DNA of 64,000 nt from Austropuccinia psidii (taxonomy: Eukaryota > Basidiomycota > Pucciniomycetes > Pucciniales > Sphaerophragmiaceae). The translations under genes and the position numbers were made by a program. The stretch is taken from the NCBI GenBank assembly GCA_023105745.1, contig JALGQZ010000001.1, positions 46,437,662-46,501,661 of the forward strand. The letters run 5' to 3'. How positions within the stretch are numbered: the stretch's first letter is position 1; each line of letters begins with the position of its first letter. Of the stretch, positions 46,084 through 57,900 are shown piece by piece. A model generated the notes under the pieces. That model was not told the origin of the DNA, ran no database searches, and was given only the letters and a program-made list of their open reading frames with translations.

Positions 46084-47592
46084 ATGGCCACTAAGCGTCC
46101 CGCCGAGTCTGGCGCCTTGATTTCAAAGCGTCCCAAGTCTGAGGAACCCAACACTCAGCAGTTGGTCGTTAGCAGTGATGGGAGTGGCAAAGGCCAATTG
46201 ATTCAGGCCATCAAGAGGTTAACGCTTGATTTGGTTTTTATCTCATTCGCTCCAGCGACGACGTATTATAGCGAGCTTTTTGTCGATTTGTTATGCTGAC
46301 CGAATTTTTCTTCTTTTTGTGGGAAAGGATGAAATAGAACGAGTGGCTTGGCGGCTCCGATCATGGTGCTCAGTGGGCACTCTGTAAGCTTTTGGAACCC
46401 TTTTCAATAGACTTTCTGACGAGTTGTGAAGCTTACCTGCAATGTGTATATTCTCTACAATCTATGTCGTAGGCTGAGGTGTTGGACGTCAAATTCGACT
46501 TATCCGGTGACCATCTTGCATCAGCTTCAATGGATCGCACAATCAATCTCTGGTCAGTTTATGGCGAAGAATGTCGCAACTATGGTGTATTGAAAGGTCC
46601 AAAGGGGGCAATCCTTTCAATAGACTTCTCTCCGCTCCGACCGCTTGAGCGCTTATACGCCGGTTCCGCGGACAAGATTCTCACTACATTTGACTTAAAA
46701 ACCGGCCAATCGGTCCGGCGGCACCGAGGGCATGGTGCGGTTCTAAATTCAATCGCAGTTTCTCGCGCCAGCGGGCATGAACTCGTTGCCTCGGCCTCTG
46801 ATGATGGAACCGTACGAGTATGGCGCGAGGATGATAAAGAGGCAATTGATTTATTTGAGCTGGGATATCCTCTGACGGCGATTGAATGGAGTGCTGACGG
46901 TCAACAGTTATTTATCGGTGGGCTTGATAACGACATTCATTGTTTTGACCTACGTAAAAAAGAAGTTTCTTGGAGCCTGAGAGCCCACACAGACACTGTT
47001 GCTGGTTTGCGCTTAAGTCCTGATGGAAGCTTTTTGTTAAGTGCTGCTTTTGACGACACACTTCGCATTGTTTGTATCTTTTATCAAAATCTTTATTTTA
47101 TTTTCTTTCTTCTCTCCCATGGTCGATATCTACAACTTTGGCTTTCTGACTGCAATTTTACGCATGTCTTTATTGATTGATGCAGTGGGATGTTCGGCCG
47201 TTTGCTCCAGTAAATAATCTTCAAGGACCAAGTGCTCCTGCTCGTCTGGTGCAGACACTATTAGGAGCTCCAGCCGGCTTTGATAATGTAAGTTTCTCAA
47301 GTATCCATCTATCCTGAATATTTAGTCTCAACAAGTGGGCGTCGAACTATTTTTTCCTCAACAGCAACTAAGAACACCAGCCTGGGACCCATCAGGGGAT
47401 AAGGTAGCTGTGGGAGCTGCAGATCGCTCCTTATGCATCTGGAATGCCCACAAAGGCAACATCTTGTATAAGCTACCCGGTCATAAAGGCACAGTCACAA
47501 GCTGTGCATTCCATCCAAAAGAACCGATTATCGCTAGCGGAGGGGTTGACAGACAAGTCTTTCTGGGTGAAATCGATCCAAACACCCGATAA
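46084..47592 (+). CDS. SNRNP40: U5 snRNP 40 kDa WD40 protein (Prp8-binding), 5 exons
   Basis: Exons 46084-46217, 46338-46383, 46473-47069, 47186-47287 and 47365-47592 give 1,107 nt, 368 aa plus TAA; human SNRNP40 has 357 aa. Introns are GT-AG, 77-120 bp. A basic N-terminus ('MATKRPAESG', 'KRPKSEE') leads to 'APIMVLSGHS', the conserved start of the WD40 domain. WD repeats follow: 'DHLASASMDRTINLWSVYGE', 'RLYAGSADKILTTFDLKTG', 'ELVASASDDGTVRVW', 'LFIGGLDNDIHCFDLRKKE', then 'DDTLRI' joined across intron 3 to 'WDVRPFAP', 'VAVGAADRSLCIWNAHKGN' and 'ILYKLPGHKGTVTSCAFHP'. The family sits in the U5 and U4/U6.U5 particles, binds Prp8 and is nuclear (Spf38/Cwf17 in fission yeast). No stops or missing blades, so probably functional. 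Confidence 0.95.
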
Positions 47593-47658
47593 CATGTACC
47601 GAAAATTTTGCCTAGCAAGCTAAATACCACCTTGTTGCATTGACTTAGAATTTGTCTG

Positions 47659-47664
47659 AATAAA
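47659..47664 (+). promoter_or_regulatory. Polyadenylation signal of the U5-40K gene
   Basis: AATAAA 66 bp after the stop codon, in an AT-rich 3' region. Confidence 0.6.
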
Positions 47665-48879
47665 TCTTAATTCGCGAGTGTCATCAAAGGTTTGAAAGCG
47701 TTTGTGGTGTTCATCAAAGTATTGGAAACAAAATTTGCGCATGTTTTCTAACAATTACTTCTGGCACAAAGTATTTGAAGTTTACATAAATAATTATACT
47801 TGAGACCGAGACGTAAACAAACTGTTGTAATTCAATTATCATGTTAGTCCTAGGCAAACTTGGCTTTCAGCTAGATGACGAAAAAAGTGAAGTCTTATGG
47901 TAATCTGACCAATTAATGCTTTACTTCTAATTCCACACAATAATATGCCAACTCAAAGAAACAGCACTAGAAGAACTAAGGCTTAATGTCCACTACTTCA
48001 GGTAGCTTATGGTGGTAGTTTGACTTGAAATACGTTTTGAGACCATTGTCTGGGGGAGGAAAATGGTGCATCTTTCCTTGTCATCTGGTAGCTCACCTAC
48101 AAAACCCCTATCTGCCTGCACATGGTCATTTTTGGTTTAATTGCTTGAGGCTTTTTAAACTTTTATAGTTGTTGGAATCAGTGATAAAAACCACTATAAG
48201 TTAGCAGTTCTCCGCTCAGACACTATCAATGAGTGTGGCTAAAAACGTGTCAGGTGACTGACCACAGATATCTCTATCCAACAGTTTATGTCAAAGCTGA
48301 AGGAATTGCTCCAGCTTCTACCTCTATAAATAACTCTTATTCCTGATATCCTCCGAAGGGGATCATTAAAAGAAACCTTTGTCTCTTTTCTCTTTACTAA
48401 AATTACTTTCATTCTTAAATTATCCCTCCTACTTCGGGTTGTGTGTTGTGGTGTGGTAAGAACTCTTAAACATGTCTTACTATTACCAGCAACATTCTTA
48501 TTCTTTACCTTGTTTTATTACTAGTGCTACATCAAGGGATTACCTTGTTATTTATCCATTGTGTTCTCTTAGTTATCACATTTGTACTATCCTTTAGGTA
48601 CTTCAAGTATTCTCTATGTTCTTACTTATCTAATGTTACTGAAATATATCTTTAGTTTCTATGTTGAATTTAACAATAGTTGTATTACTACTTGCAAACT
48701 TAAGATTTATTCAAATATGCAGGAAAAAAATAATAATAGAAAAGGTATATTTTTGTTTCTTACAACAAACATTACAAACCACTCAAGTTATTCAATATTG
48801 ATATTGTTAATTTCTTTGAGAAGTTTTTGAGTTAAAAAATTTGAGGGGAATATTTCATCAAGTTCTGCTTTTTTTGAAT
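47665..48879. other. Intergenic with a possible small Copia-type LTR
   Basis: CpG content falls after about 47,800. At 48,170 the sequence TGTTGGAATCAGTGATAA is a typical Copia LTR start, and CTATAAATAA near 48,330 would be its TATA box. I could not place its 3' end or a target duplication. No genes. Confidence 0.35.
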
Positions 48880-50470
48880 GTAAGTCACAACCATGTGTAA
48901 TCACCCCCCAATTGGTGTTTACGGAAAATTTAGCCTGACCCCATTTTATGGCCAATTGGACCATTTTGGTGTTTTATAGCCTTTGAGCCATATCACCTTT
49001 CACTGGCAACTTATGGTCCCAAACCCCATTTATGGCCTTAGGCCATATCCAGCAACCATTGGCCCTTTTGGCCAATTCTCCACCTCACCAACCCCCAGGC
49101 CAATACCTTTGTTTTGGGCCTGGGGGTTCCATCTGGATTTCCAGGGGCTCCTGCCCCTCTAGCCATCCCCAGGGCCTTTGGCACAACCCCTTTGATTATG
49201 GGGTCTAAAGCTTAAATGGTCTTTTTGGGACATTTTGGCTCCCTGCGGTCTGCAGTCCTTAGGCCCCTTTTGGCCTAAATCCAAGGGGGCAATCCACCAG
49301 CCCCAAGGTCAGGTGGGTCCCAAACCACAATTGGGCCCACCTGAGCCAATTTTGGCACCTAATCTCATCAATCCCAAAATGGCCAAAAAGGACCCAGGAC
49401 CCAAATTGACCACTTTCAACCACCAGCTCAGGTCCAGAAAGGCTTCCCCTTAATTCAGGGGAAGACCTCTCCTTCACCAATGTACCTGTACCAAAGGCTC
49501 CAGGTGTGGTGCATATATGGTATAATATACTATTATGCACCATTTTTGCTCAGAAATCCAATGGTGATGCTTTCAGGACCAAATTATGTCTTTTCAATTC
49601 AAGTCCCCAAATCCATGACCCATTTCCAAGGAAGACTTTTCAGTCATTCAGTCTTGCAATCCCTGGCAGCTACCAGAAGACCATTCAAGGACCCCAACCA
49701 CCTGGCCCTGCAGGAGTTGGGTTGTATTTTCTTTTCAGGATTATTCCAAGGGTAGATTAAAGAGCTTATCAATCATTCAATCAGTTGTCAAGGCATTAAG
49801 TACTTCAGTATTCCTTGGACAACTCAATTGGTCCAAACAGGCTGTATTCGAGAAACCTGTAGGACCTTGGCCCTTTTGGGCGAATTAATATTCCACTGTG
49901 GAAATTCCATCACAGTTCAATTCTAAAGATGGCCAGATCTGTATTGATCCAAAAAAGTCAATACAGCTGGGTGATAAACCCTCTAGGATCAGTCTTAAAA
50001 TTTTCACATATACTGGCTGCATTTTCTTCCCTGGGGACTTTCTCCCCATTTAATTAATATATTGTATTTATTTTTATCCTTATTTTCTTTTCATTTGATT
50101 AAAGTAAATACTGATGAGCTTAAGTCAATAATTTGCACCTTTTCTTCTTTTCCTGTCAATGGATACTGGTGGTCATATCCTTTACTAATTCCATTGTTCT
50201 TTCTGGAAGGTTTAAACAGTGAAATGAGGATTCATTTGGTTGGCTCTTTGGCCTTTGGCCATTGGCTTCCTTCTTCTTTTGTCTTTGGCATATTTGTCCT
50301 TACTCTTATTCTTCCTCAAAGAAATATAATCCTTGTTATTTCTTTATCTTTTTGGAGACTCCCAAGTGAGTTCTTGATTCCTGAGTGCCAGGCCACTAAT
50401 GTCTTTCAACAAGAGACCCTGTGACAATGTAGCTATATATATAATTCAAAAATTCTCTTGAATTGAGAAT
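48880..50470 (+). repeat. Unclassified GC-richer, CpG-poor repeat
   Basis: A block with many CCATTTTGGCC/GGCC-type words, richer in GC than its surroundings yet nearly without CpG. The frame at 49,235-49,453 reads 'VGPKPQLGPPEPILAPNLIN', a Pro-rich peptide of a type I recall from rust repeat annotations. No domain is recognised and I treat it as transposon-derived. Confidence 0.45.
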
Positions 50471-50586
50471 TTAAAATCTACAATATCATTTGATTTTAAA
50501 TGATTAATAAGTTATCATATGTTAATTTTCTTTGACATATAAAACTCCAATAAATTATTTCATCCTTGATTTCTATATTGAGGGGA

Positions 50587-51370
50587 TGTCACAGGGTGGT
50601 GGAATGTGATCTACAAATTGCCGGTATTAACCATCTTTCAACTGGCTTAATAGCCTTTTTGGAAAGAGTTCCCTTTCTTGAGGTCTTGCAGACAGCATTG
50701 TGACAATAAACTGGTTACCAACATCATGGGTTTGATTCTGGTTGGAGAAAAGGGGAAGGTCTCCATCAAACAGCCAAAAATCACTGGGTTTTCTGATCCA
50801 TTGGCATACAAGGGCTCCTTGTAGGCACTTGTTGTGACTAATGTAGCTCTATGAGGAGGACATGGTTATTACCATCAGCTACATGCACTTTGGGATGCAG
50901 CTCTCTAAACCCTGGGGTACTGTCACATGGTGGAATGTGATCTACAACTTGCCAATATTAACTGGTCTTTCAAACAGGTTAATTGACTTTTTTGGAAAGA
51001 GTTCCCTTTCTTGCGGTCTTTCAGACAGCATTGTGACAATAAACTGGCTACCAATGTCATGGGTTTGATTCTGGTTGGATACAAGGGGAAGGTCTCCATC
51101 AAACAGACAAAAATCACTGGGTTTTCTGCTCCATTGGCATACAAGGGTTTCTTGTAGGGACTTGTTGTGACTAATTTAGCTCTATGAGGAGGACATAGTT
51201 AATACCATCAGCTACATGCACTTTGGGATGCAGTTCTCTAAGCCCAGGGGTACTATCACATGGTGGAATGTGATCTACAACTTGCCAGTATTAACTGGTC
51301 TTTCAAACAGTTTAATTGCATTTTTTGGCAAGAGTTACCTTTGTTGAGGTTTAGAAGATAGCTTTGTGAC
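50587..51370 (+). repeat. Tandem repeat, about 332-bp unit, 2.4 copies
   Basis: The block GGTGGAATGTGATCTACAA recurs with its first GGAATG at 50,601, 50,932 and 51,265, giving periods of 331 and 333 bp. Within each unit the blocks TTTCAAACAGGTTAATTG-like, GACAGCATTGTGACAATAAA, GGTCTCCATCAAACAG and CATTTTGGGATGCAG-like occur in the same order. The third unit stops after about 115 bp. Unit 1 differs from unit 2 by scattered changes, so the duplication is not recent. Open frames inside are shadows. Confidence 0.9.
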
Positions 51371-52259
51371 AGCGGGGGTCAAATGATCCATTTTAAATAA
51401 ATTTTTTTGGATTATGGTAAAATTTAAGTTAAATTTAAGACTGGTCACCCAAGCCATAACCTAACCATCAACTACATCACAAATTAATTTATGGTTCAAT
51501 TAAGAAGTTGAGAATTAATTTGAGACTATCTTTCTCTCAAAAACTAGCTAAAATATTCTTTTCTTATGATTTTTTGCCAATCATCTTTTTTTCATCTCAC
51601 AATTCATTGTAAAGGATTTAGAAAAAATAAAACCTAAAATTCATTGTTGTACTAAAGCTCAATTTCAAGCAGAAAAGAAACAAAAAGAAAAAGAGAAAAA
51701 GAGAAAGAAGAGCAAAAGGAAAAGGAAAAATTAATTAAGAATGTTCCCTTTGGGAGAAATGATGTGAAACTCATAGTGGATTATATTGAAAATGAAAAAT
51801 ATTACAATGGTTTATTTCTTTATCCTTATCATTAATTTTTCATGCTCAATTTTTCTGTATAGAGATTTTTATAGAAAAAAAGGATAGTACATTTCAGGGA
51901 TGGCTTACTGGTCTCAAATCAGTTTAGGGCTTAACCAACCAAATAGGAAGTTGTTCCAAGTACTTATGCAGTACTAGAGTATTAAGTTCTGACTTATTTT
52001 GAGTCTTTTGTGGCTTAAGTACTCAGGAATTAAAATTAATTAAGTACTCCATAAATCACAGCATAATTAAACCTAGAATAGCATTGCATATTTGTAGCAA
52101 GAAAATTTGGGAAAATAACTAAACAATTAAATATATAAATGGATGATTAGAACAACATAATAATATTGAGCCCAATTTTCAATTTAGAATGGACAAATGT
52201 TAATTCAGAATAGACATTTAACAAGTTTAATAAGGAGCCCCAATTTTTCATTTTTGTAA
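51371..52259. other. AT-rich spacer with a purine-rich tract
   Basis: No gene. The tract at 51,669-51,730 is almost pure A and G on the plus strand (AAAGAGAAAGAAG type), low complexity. Confidence 0.5.
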
Positions 52260-53260
52260 GGGTGAGCAATTTGAGAATATTGTTATCAATCACAGATGAG
52301 GTGGCTCCTCATCATTCAGCCACTCCTTGAGGAATGTAAGGTGAAAAATCATGCATGTGCCAAGTTCCACTTGGGCTGGTGATTTGAGACAACCACTGTG
52401 GGAAAAAACTTGTTCAAAAGAAGCCAAAAAGGCTGGGATACTTATGTAATGGAACATCCTTTTACCCAAAATAGGAAAGCTTCCAGAAGTGATTTTGTGC
52501 TACTATTGGAGTTATACATAAGCCAGAGGATTACCTGCATAAGGAATGGTGAGGACTGAATTTCCAATAATCAATGATGGGTTCTCCTTTTATCATTAGG
52601 AGGATATTTTGCAAATAAGAAATGAATTTGTCCTTGTGTTAATTCAGGGAATTGTCCTTAGTCTCAATTGGAGGTTGACCCAAATTTCTAATTAATTCAT
52701 ATTTCATCTTCCTTATGGAACATATGGTGGCACACTCATTAATAAGCTTTCCTGTGATTGAGTTTGAACAGCCACTGGGAACTTTCAAATGGGCTAAAAT
52801 TCCCTTGTGGTACCTGGGGTTAAGTAGTGTTGTGATTAAAGTATCATTGTTATTGACTTCCAATCTGTAATATCTTTGAGGTTTATTTTTTGCTGCCTCA
52901 CATTTGTGGTGCCAGGTATATGGGCTCACATAAGGATAATGATCCAACTGTTTCATCATGACCTGGTAATAAGGGAGTGCCAATTGTTTGGTGGGAGATT
53001 TAGATTGAAATATGTTACCTGCCTTCTCAAATAACTGAAGAATTGGCCCCATAAACTCCATTGCACACCAAATCTCTTAGCTGAGATAATACTTCATTCC
53101 CTCAGCAGTACTTGTATATAACTGAATCAAAAGCTTGAGCCACTGCTATTGCTGAATTTAGTGGAAAAAGTAGTTCCTGAATTGTGGGAACTCCTTTTGG
53201 TGTGGCATAAAGTAAGGCAATACTTTGAGGGGGAAATTATTGGTAAGTCTGTTTTGAACT
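52260..53260 (-). pseudogene. hAT-family transposase fragment (hAT-3)
   Basis: Minus strand. 'VPTIQELLFPLNSAIAVAQA' is upstream. The open part 53,061-52,639 holds 'LFEKAGNIFQSKSPTKQLAL', 'YYQVMMKQLD' and 'LITTLLNPRYHKGIL', the mid-to-late region of hAT transposases (family 'F..AT..LSxxxxPT...VLP.Y..L...L' and 'LDPRYK'). A degraded dimerisation domain follows, down to about 52,300. It is unlike hAT-1 and hAT-2 in wording, so it is a separate family. No inverted repeats found. Confidence 0.6.
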
Positions 53261-54311
53261 TCAGAATTTTCCAATAACCATAGGTGATAGAATCCTGGTC
53301 TTACCCTCAAACTTATACTGAATAGTCAACTTATAGAGAATCAAAAAATAAAATAAGATTTGCGGCTTTAAAAAATATATAGGACTTATCAGTAGTCTCC
53401 AAAGCAGATCTGTCAATCACAATACAGTCAAAAATTTCATTTAAAACTATAATTGTTGATAAAATGAAGACTAATAAAAATATTCTTCTCTGGTTTTATG
53501 TTTAGCAAAAGAATTTCTTTAATATTAATCATAATGATAAAACTACTGGATTTTTCACCAATAATATTTCTCCAATAAATTTTTTTATACTACTTTTTTT
53601 TTAATAATAACAAGATTCTTAAAAAGGCTACTAAGCTTTAACTGCCATTATACTACTCTTTTTGAATAATAATAAGCTACTGAGCTTTCCACAGCTAGAA
53701 CACTACTACTACTCTAGATATCCTGCTAGTACAGGGATGGTTGTGATCCTGAATAGTAGGAACTTGTTTCATGATGATTAGAAAATGAGGTAGAGAGGAC
53801 CTCTATCTATGCCTTTGGGGGCTTCATAAATCTTCTAAAAACAGGGTAATTAGAAAGAATAATAGCTGGGAGGTTTCAGCAGGTGAGGCATGTAGTTTTG
53901 GTATATAAATGTGACATGGGATCCAAGTTCTTACCAATGAGGTTGAGCTGTCACATCAATTGGTAATTATAGGTACCACCTGGAATTAATTGAATTTCTG
54001 ACAAATCAGATGGTGTTACTTCTTTAGATCTATTTTGGATGTGAATTCTGACCAATGAGCTTTAGTTGTCATGTCAATTTGTAATTATAGGAATGCACCT
54101 TGAATTAATTTTAATTTTGACCAATCAAGTGATTTTTTGGTAAGCTTTAAATAATTTTTGGCTTTTATATACAGGAATTAGTCAGCTGCTGTGCAATTTC
54201 TGTGCATTTTGATCTCCAACTTGTGGGTTAGGATAAAATAACTCTGTAAAAGAAAATATTTTCTGTTTTCTTCATTCTTCCAAAAATTTTCTGATTCTTC
54301 TGCGGTTTTCC
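53261..54311. other. Gene-free spacer
   Basis: AT-rich, with no frames or recognised repeats. 'TGAATTTCTGACAAATCA'-like words occur twice near 53,940-54,130 (CCAATGAGGTTGAGCTGTCA against CCAATGAGCTTTAGTTGTCA), a short imperfect repeat about 110 bp apart. Confidence 0.4.
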
Positions 54312-56206
54312 TGTTTGCCTTGTGTTATATTTTACATGCCCAAAGAGGCCACAATTAATATTAAAATTAATTCTGAACTATGCATAACCCATAAGTCAGG
54401 CATATATCCAAAATTTATGATTTTTTATTTTAGAAAAGATGTATAACTTTTTTGTGAGTAAATAAATCCATGGATTTAAGGCCAGATTTAGATTCTACAC
54501 AATAGCTCACCTAGGATAGCTCCATAGAGGGAATAAGCTGAAATTGACACTATGAGGCGGTAATATTGAAAATACTTCAATACCACATAAAAGAATTGTG
54601 AAGATTTTTTTTTTCAATTTCATGCCAAAAGATTGGGAAGGTGAGAAATCCCATGTGACGTATACACTAAGATTAGTGTTATGCATGTTTTTAGCACTTA
54701 AAATTATAGTATTATTAAATACAGCTTTGTTACACCAATAGTGGATATCAGTCTTTAAGCCTGAATTACTATTTTTGACATGAAAATAGCTAAGGGGGAC
54801 AAAAGAAATCAAAGAGGGCCAGGGTACCCAGCTTCTGAGGCCTCTGAAGTGTGGATAGATCTAAAGCTTGGATCCATGGCTGATTATTACCAAATTAGTA
54901 TACTAAACCCTTTTGAGAACTTGCTTTTTAAGTTAAAACCTCATTAAATCATATGAAAATTGCAAACAAGCTACTATTTTGATGTGACAAGGAGGTAAAA
55001 AGCAGCTTAGACTCCTGTAAGAATGTTAAATATTAATAATTTTCCATGGATAAGCCTTAAAAGAGTAATTCAAACCATTTTTGGACAAGTATCTATTGAT
55101 TTACCTCATAGCAACCTGCTGTAATGTGTTATTTGCAATTCTATGTAGAAATAAGGTAAAAACTTCAAAAATTTATTAAAAGTACAGTTCTTGATTAATG
55201 TTTATGAAACTTTCAGGAACATTGAATAATGGTTTGATAAACAAAGAAACCAACAATAGTAACAGTTTCATAAGTAAAATTAAAAGGTTTACTTACAGTT
55301 CATTTGTGATGATTCCATGAGAAACACTGAATCTTCAAAAATTCACAGAAAATACAACCTGTGATGAAATTTCCAATAACATTTATAAGATTCAAAAATT
55401 AATTTTGATATTGAAATAGAATATTTACAGTTTTTACTCCTTTTATTATTAACCATAAATGGGTTGGTAGTCACATAAAAGTCTTAATTAAGGAATTATG
55501 TTGATCTTATGTGACAACAGATTATGCAATAAATGATCAATAAGAGATCATTGCTTTCTAACTCACTAATTTTTCAGTTTTCTCTATGCCATGCCTTTGT
55601 GGGCTGTTGTTGACTTAAAAGAGGCGTTTTCTTTTTGTTTTTTCCAGATCATCTTATTATCCAATTATACCATTATTACCAACAAGTAAGTATTAGTTAA
55701 ATCTTTCTCTTAAGTGTTTTATTCTTTCAGAATCAATCATAGAGACATGAAATTATAGAAATAAGCTATAATTAGTGTTAATACTGTCAGAAATCTATTT
55801 TTATCCTTCAAATCCACAATTTATCTGTCCAATCTCTCTACCAATTCTTTTCAAGGCTGTATTGGAGTATTAGTGAGTTTTTTAATTGATTCTTAAGGTT
55901 TTTCTCTAGTATTATTTTTCTTTAAGAATTATATTTATAATTATTATTGAAAAATATAATTATATATTAAAATAGTTTTATTATTTTGAGAAAGAAGTTT
56001 TATTAGTAAATACTTCTTGTAATTGATTGTTGTAGACAATTACTGCTTACTGTTATAGTCACTAGTAGTGTATAACACATACAGGGAATAATTATTAATG
56101 ATTTAATTGTGGTTATAATAAATTAACTTATTATATTTCATAAGAACAGTCATAGCACTTTTGATTAATATTAATATTACCAACAGTTTCATAGAGAAAT
56201 CTTACA
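54312..56206 (+). repeat. LTR-2, 5' LTR of Gypsy-3
   Basis: TGTTTGCCTTGTGTTATATT to AATCTTACA, 1,895 bp, homologous from end to end to 33,576-35,471. The usual TGTGAG start has decayed to TGTTTG. Confidence 0.82.
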
Positions 56207-56327
56207 TTCGGGGGCCTGGCCATGATTTTAGGAAAAATCTTGGACTTTAATCATGTTCTAGACTTCATTTCTCTGTTCTAAAAAACTATCATACCTACAC
56301 CAATCTTACATTTGGGGCCTGGCCCTG
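56207..56327 (+). promoter_or_regulatory. Two primer-binding-like sites in tandem
   Basis: TTCGGGGGCCTGGCCATG (56,207-56,224) directly follows the LTR. A second copy, TTTGGGGCCTGGCCCTG (56,311-56,327), follows a second CTTACA about 100 bp on, as though a further LTR end had been joined on. Confidence 0.55.
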
Positions 56328-56670
56328 TTTTATGAACCTTTTAACCTTAATTAATATATTTCTTTAAGCTCTAAAATATATTAATTTGATAATTTTTTTC
56401 TTTCAATTTGAAGTGAAAATTATTTTTATTCTTGAAATTTTCTTTAAAATCTTTTTCATTGAAGAATTTGGTTTAATTTTATATTGTTTTACAAATGGAT
56501 TTTTCACATCCCAAAATGTATATAGTTAATCTAAATTAATTTTTGATTCAAAATTTTAAATTTTATTTTATTTTCTTCAAAAAGAATAATTTTTTTAATA
56601 TAAAAAATATATAAACTTATAGAAAATCTTAACAAAATTAAAATTATAAAAAATAATTTGTCTTTTATCA
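56328..56670 (+). other. Gypsy-3 leader, probable intron
   Basis: Very AT-rich stretch ending TTTGTTTCTAG at about 56,680, followed by an open frame. It resembles the leaders after 25,806 and 39,889. Confidence 0.4.
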
Positions 56671-56671
56671 T

Positions 56672-57900
56672 TTGTTTCTAGTTTCTTTAATCAAGTACAT
56701 TGCAGCTGGTAATAAGCTAAGTAAGCAATATATTACCAGTCCAGAATCTGAAGATAGTATTGAAGTGAAAATTGGTAAAAGAGGAACTTTATTCAAAGCA
56801 GAAATATCCAAACAACCACAAAAAGGTGTTTGTTTTCTGTCTTTATTCTTTATTTTTCTCTTATATTGATGTGAAAATGGTGCATAACAGAAATGGAAGC
56901 AACTATTCAGTCCAACCAGATGGATTTGGACAGGGAAGAGGCAAGACCAAGGCCAGATATGGAAAGTATTCCTCAATAAAGACATATCTCAAGGATGCCA
57001 GAGTTTTCCCCCATTCCACAGTGTCTGTGCCTAAAAACTTTGAAATTAACTCTGAGCCTGAACTGATTCAATATAATGTTTTAAGGACTGAACAATTTCA
57101 AAGTGGAAGCTAAGAAATATATTAGTCCCAGTACAAAAGCTGGTATAGAGAAGCCAGGAAGAGGAGTGGGAAATATGCTCAAGCCTTTGGAGGGGGCCTA
57201 GGAACTTCTACTTACACATCAAGAGATTTCTGGGTCAGGATAAGACCATGGAGCTCTTAGGAGGATTGAGCCAATTGTCATTTAAAGACAAAGTAGAAAA
57301 TATAAAGAATTGGCTGAAGAACCAAAGTCTTTTATCCATAGACCAGAAGACATAGTTGGAAATAACCCCAGCTTTGGAGAAGGAAGGCCCAGTGGTCTCA
57401 ACAAGCTCCAGAAGTGTCCAAGGACAAGCCCAAAGGACCTCAGAAGAAACAGAGATGTCCCAAGAACAATCAAGGAAAGGGAAAAGGCAAAGCCACTTGT
57501 CACAGACCTTAGCCACAAGGGTATGGAATCCCCAAATTGGAACCTTCAGCCATGGACAGTGTTCTCAATATGTCCTGGACTCTTATGGAATCTACAGCCA
57601 ATGAGTAGGAAGGGATGAAAAGTACTTTTCCATGCAAATAATGGATGAAATGAAATTTATTTAATCCAGTATTGATTTAGAACTTGGTAAATTTGATGGT
57701 CTGTACAAAAAAATAACATCAGATCTCAATAACTTAAAAAAATAACAGAACTTTTACTGAATGGTATAAGCTTCAAAATGCCAAACTTGAGCCAATTTCC
57801 AACACATGTGACAGAATTTAGAGTAAATGCGAATTACAAAATAATGAAATGCAGGATATTTCCATTACAAAAATTAATGACCAACTTAAAAATTTAAAAA
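56672..57900 (+). pseudogene. Gypsy-3 gag, N-terminal region
   Basis: Frames at 56,672-56,869 and 56,772-57,113 ('VHNRNGSNYSVQPDGFGQGR') precede a broken stretch. 'KGKGKATC' and 'PQGYGIPKLEPSAMDSV' near 57,500-57,570 match the gag of the non-autonomous element at 40,860-40,910. Stops are frequent (TGA and TAG at expected Arg and Gln sites). Confidence 0.6.

Noticed and set aside
48170..48470. Possible solo Copia LTR starting TGTTGGAATC
   Set aside because: The start and a TATA-like motif are suggestive, but no 3' end or target duplication could be placed, so it is only mentioned within the intergenic entry.
49259..49760. Open frames on both strands in the GC-richer repeat as host genes
   Set aside because: Both strands are open because few AT-type stops occur in this composition; no domain, no splice structure and no conserved start.
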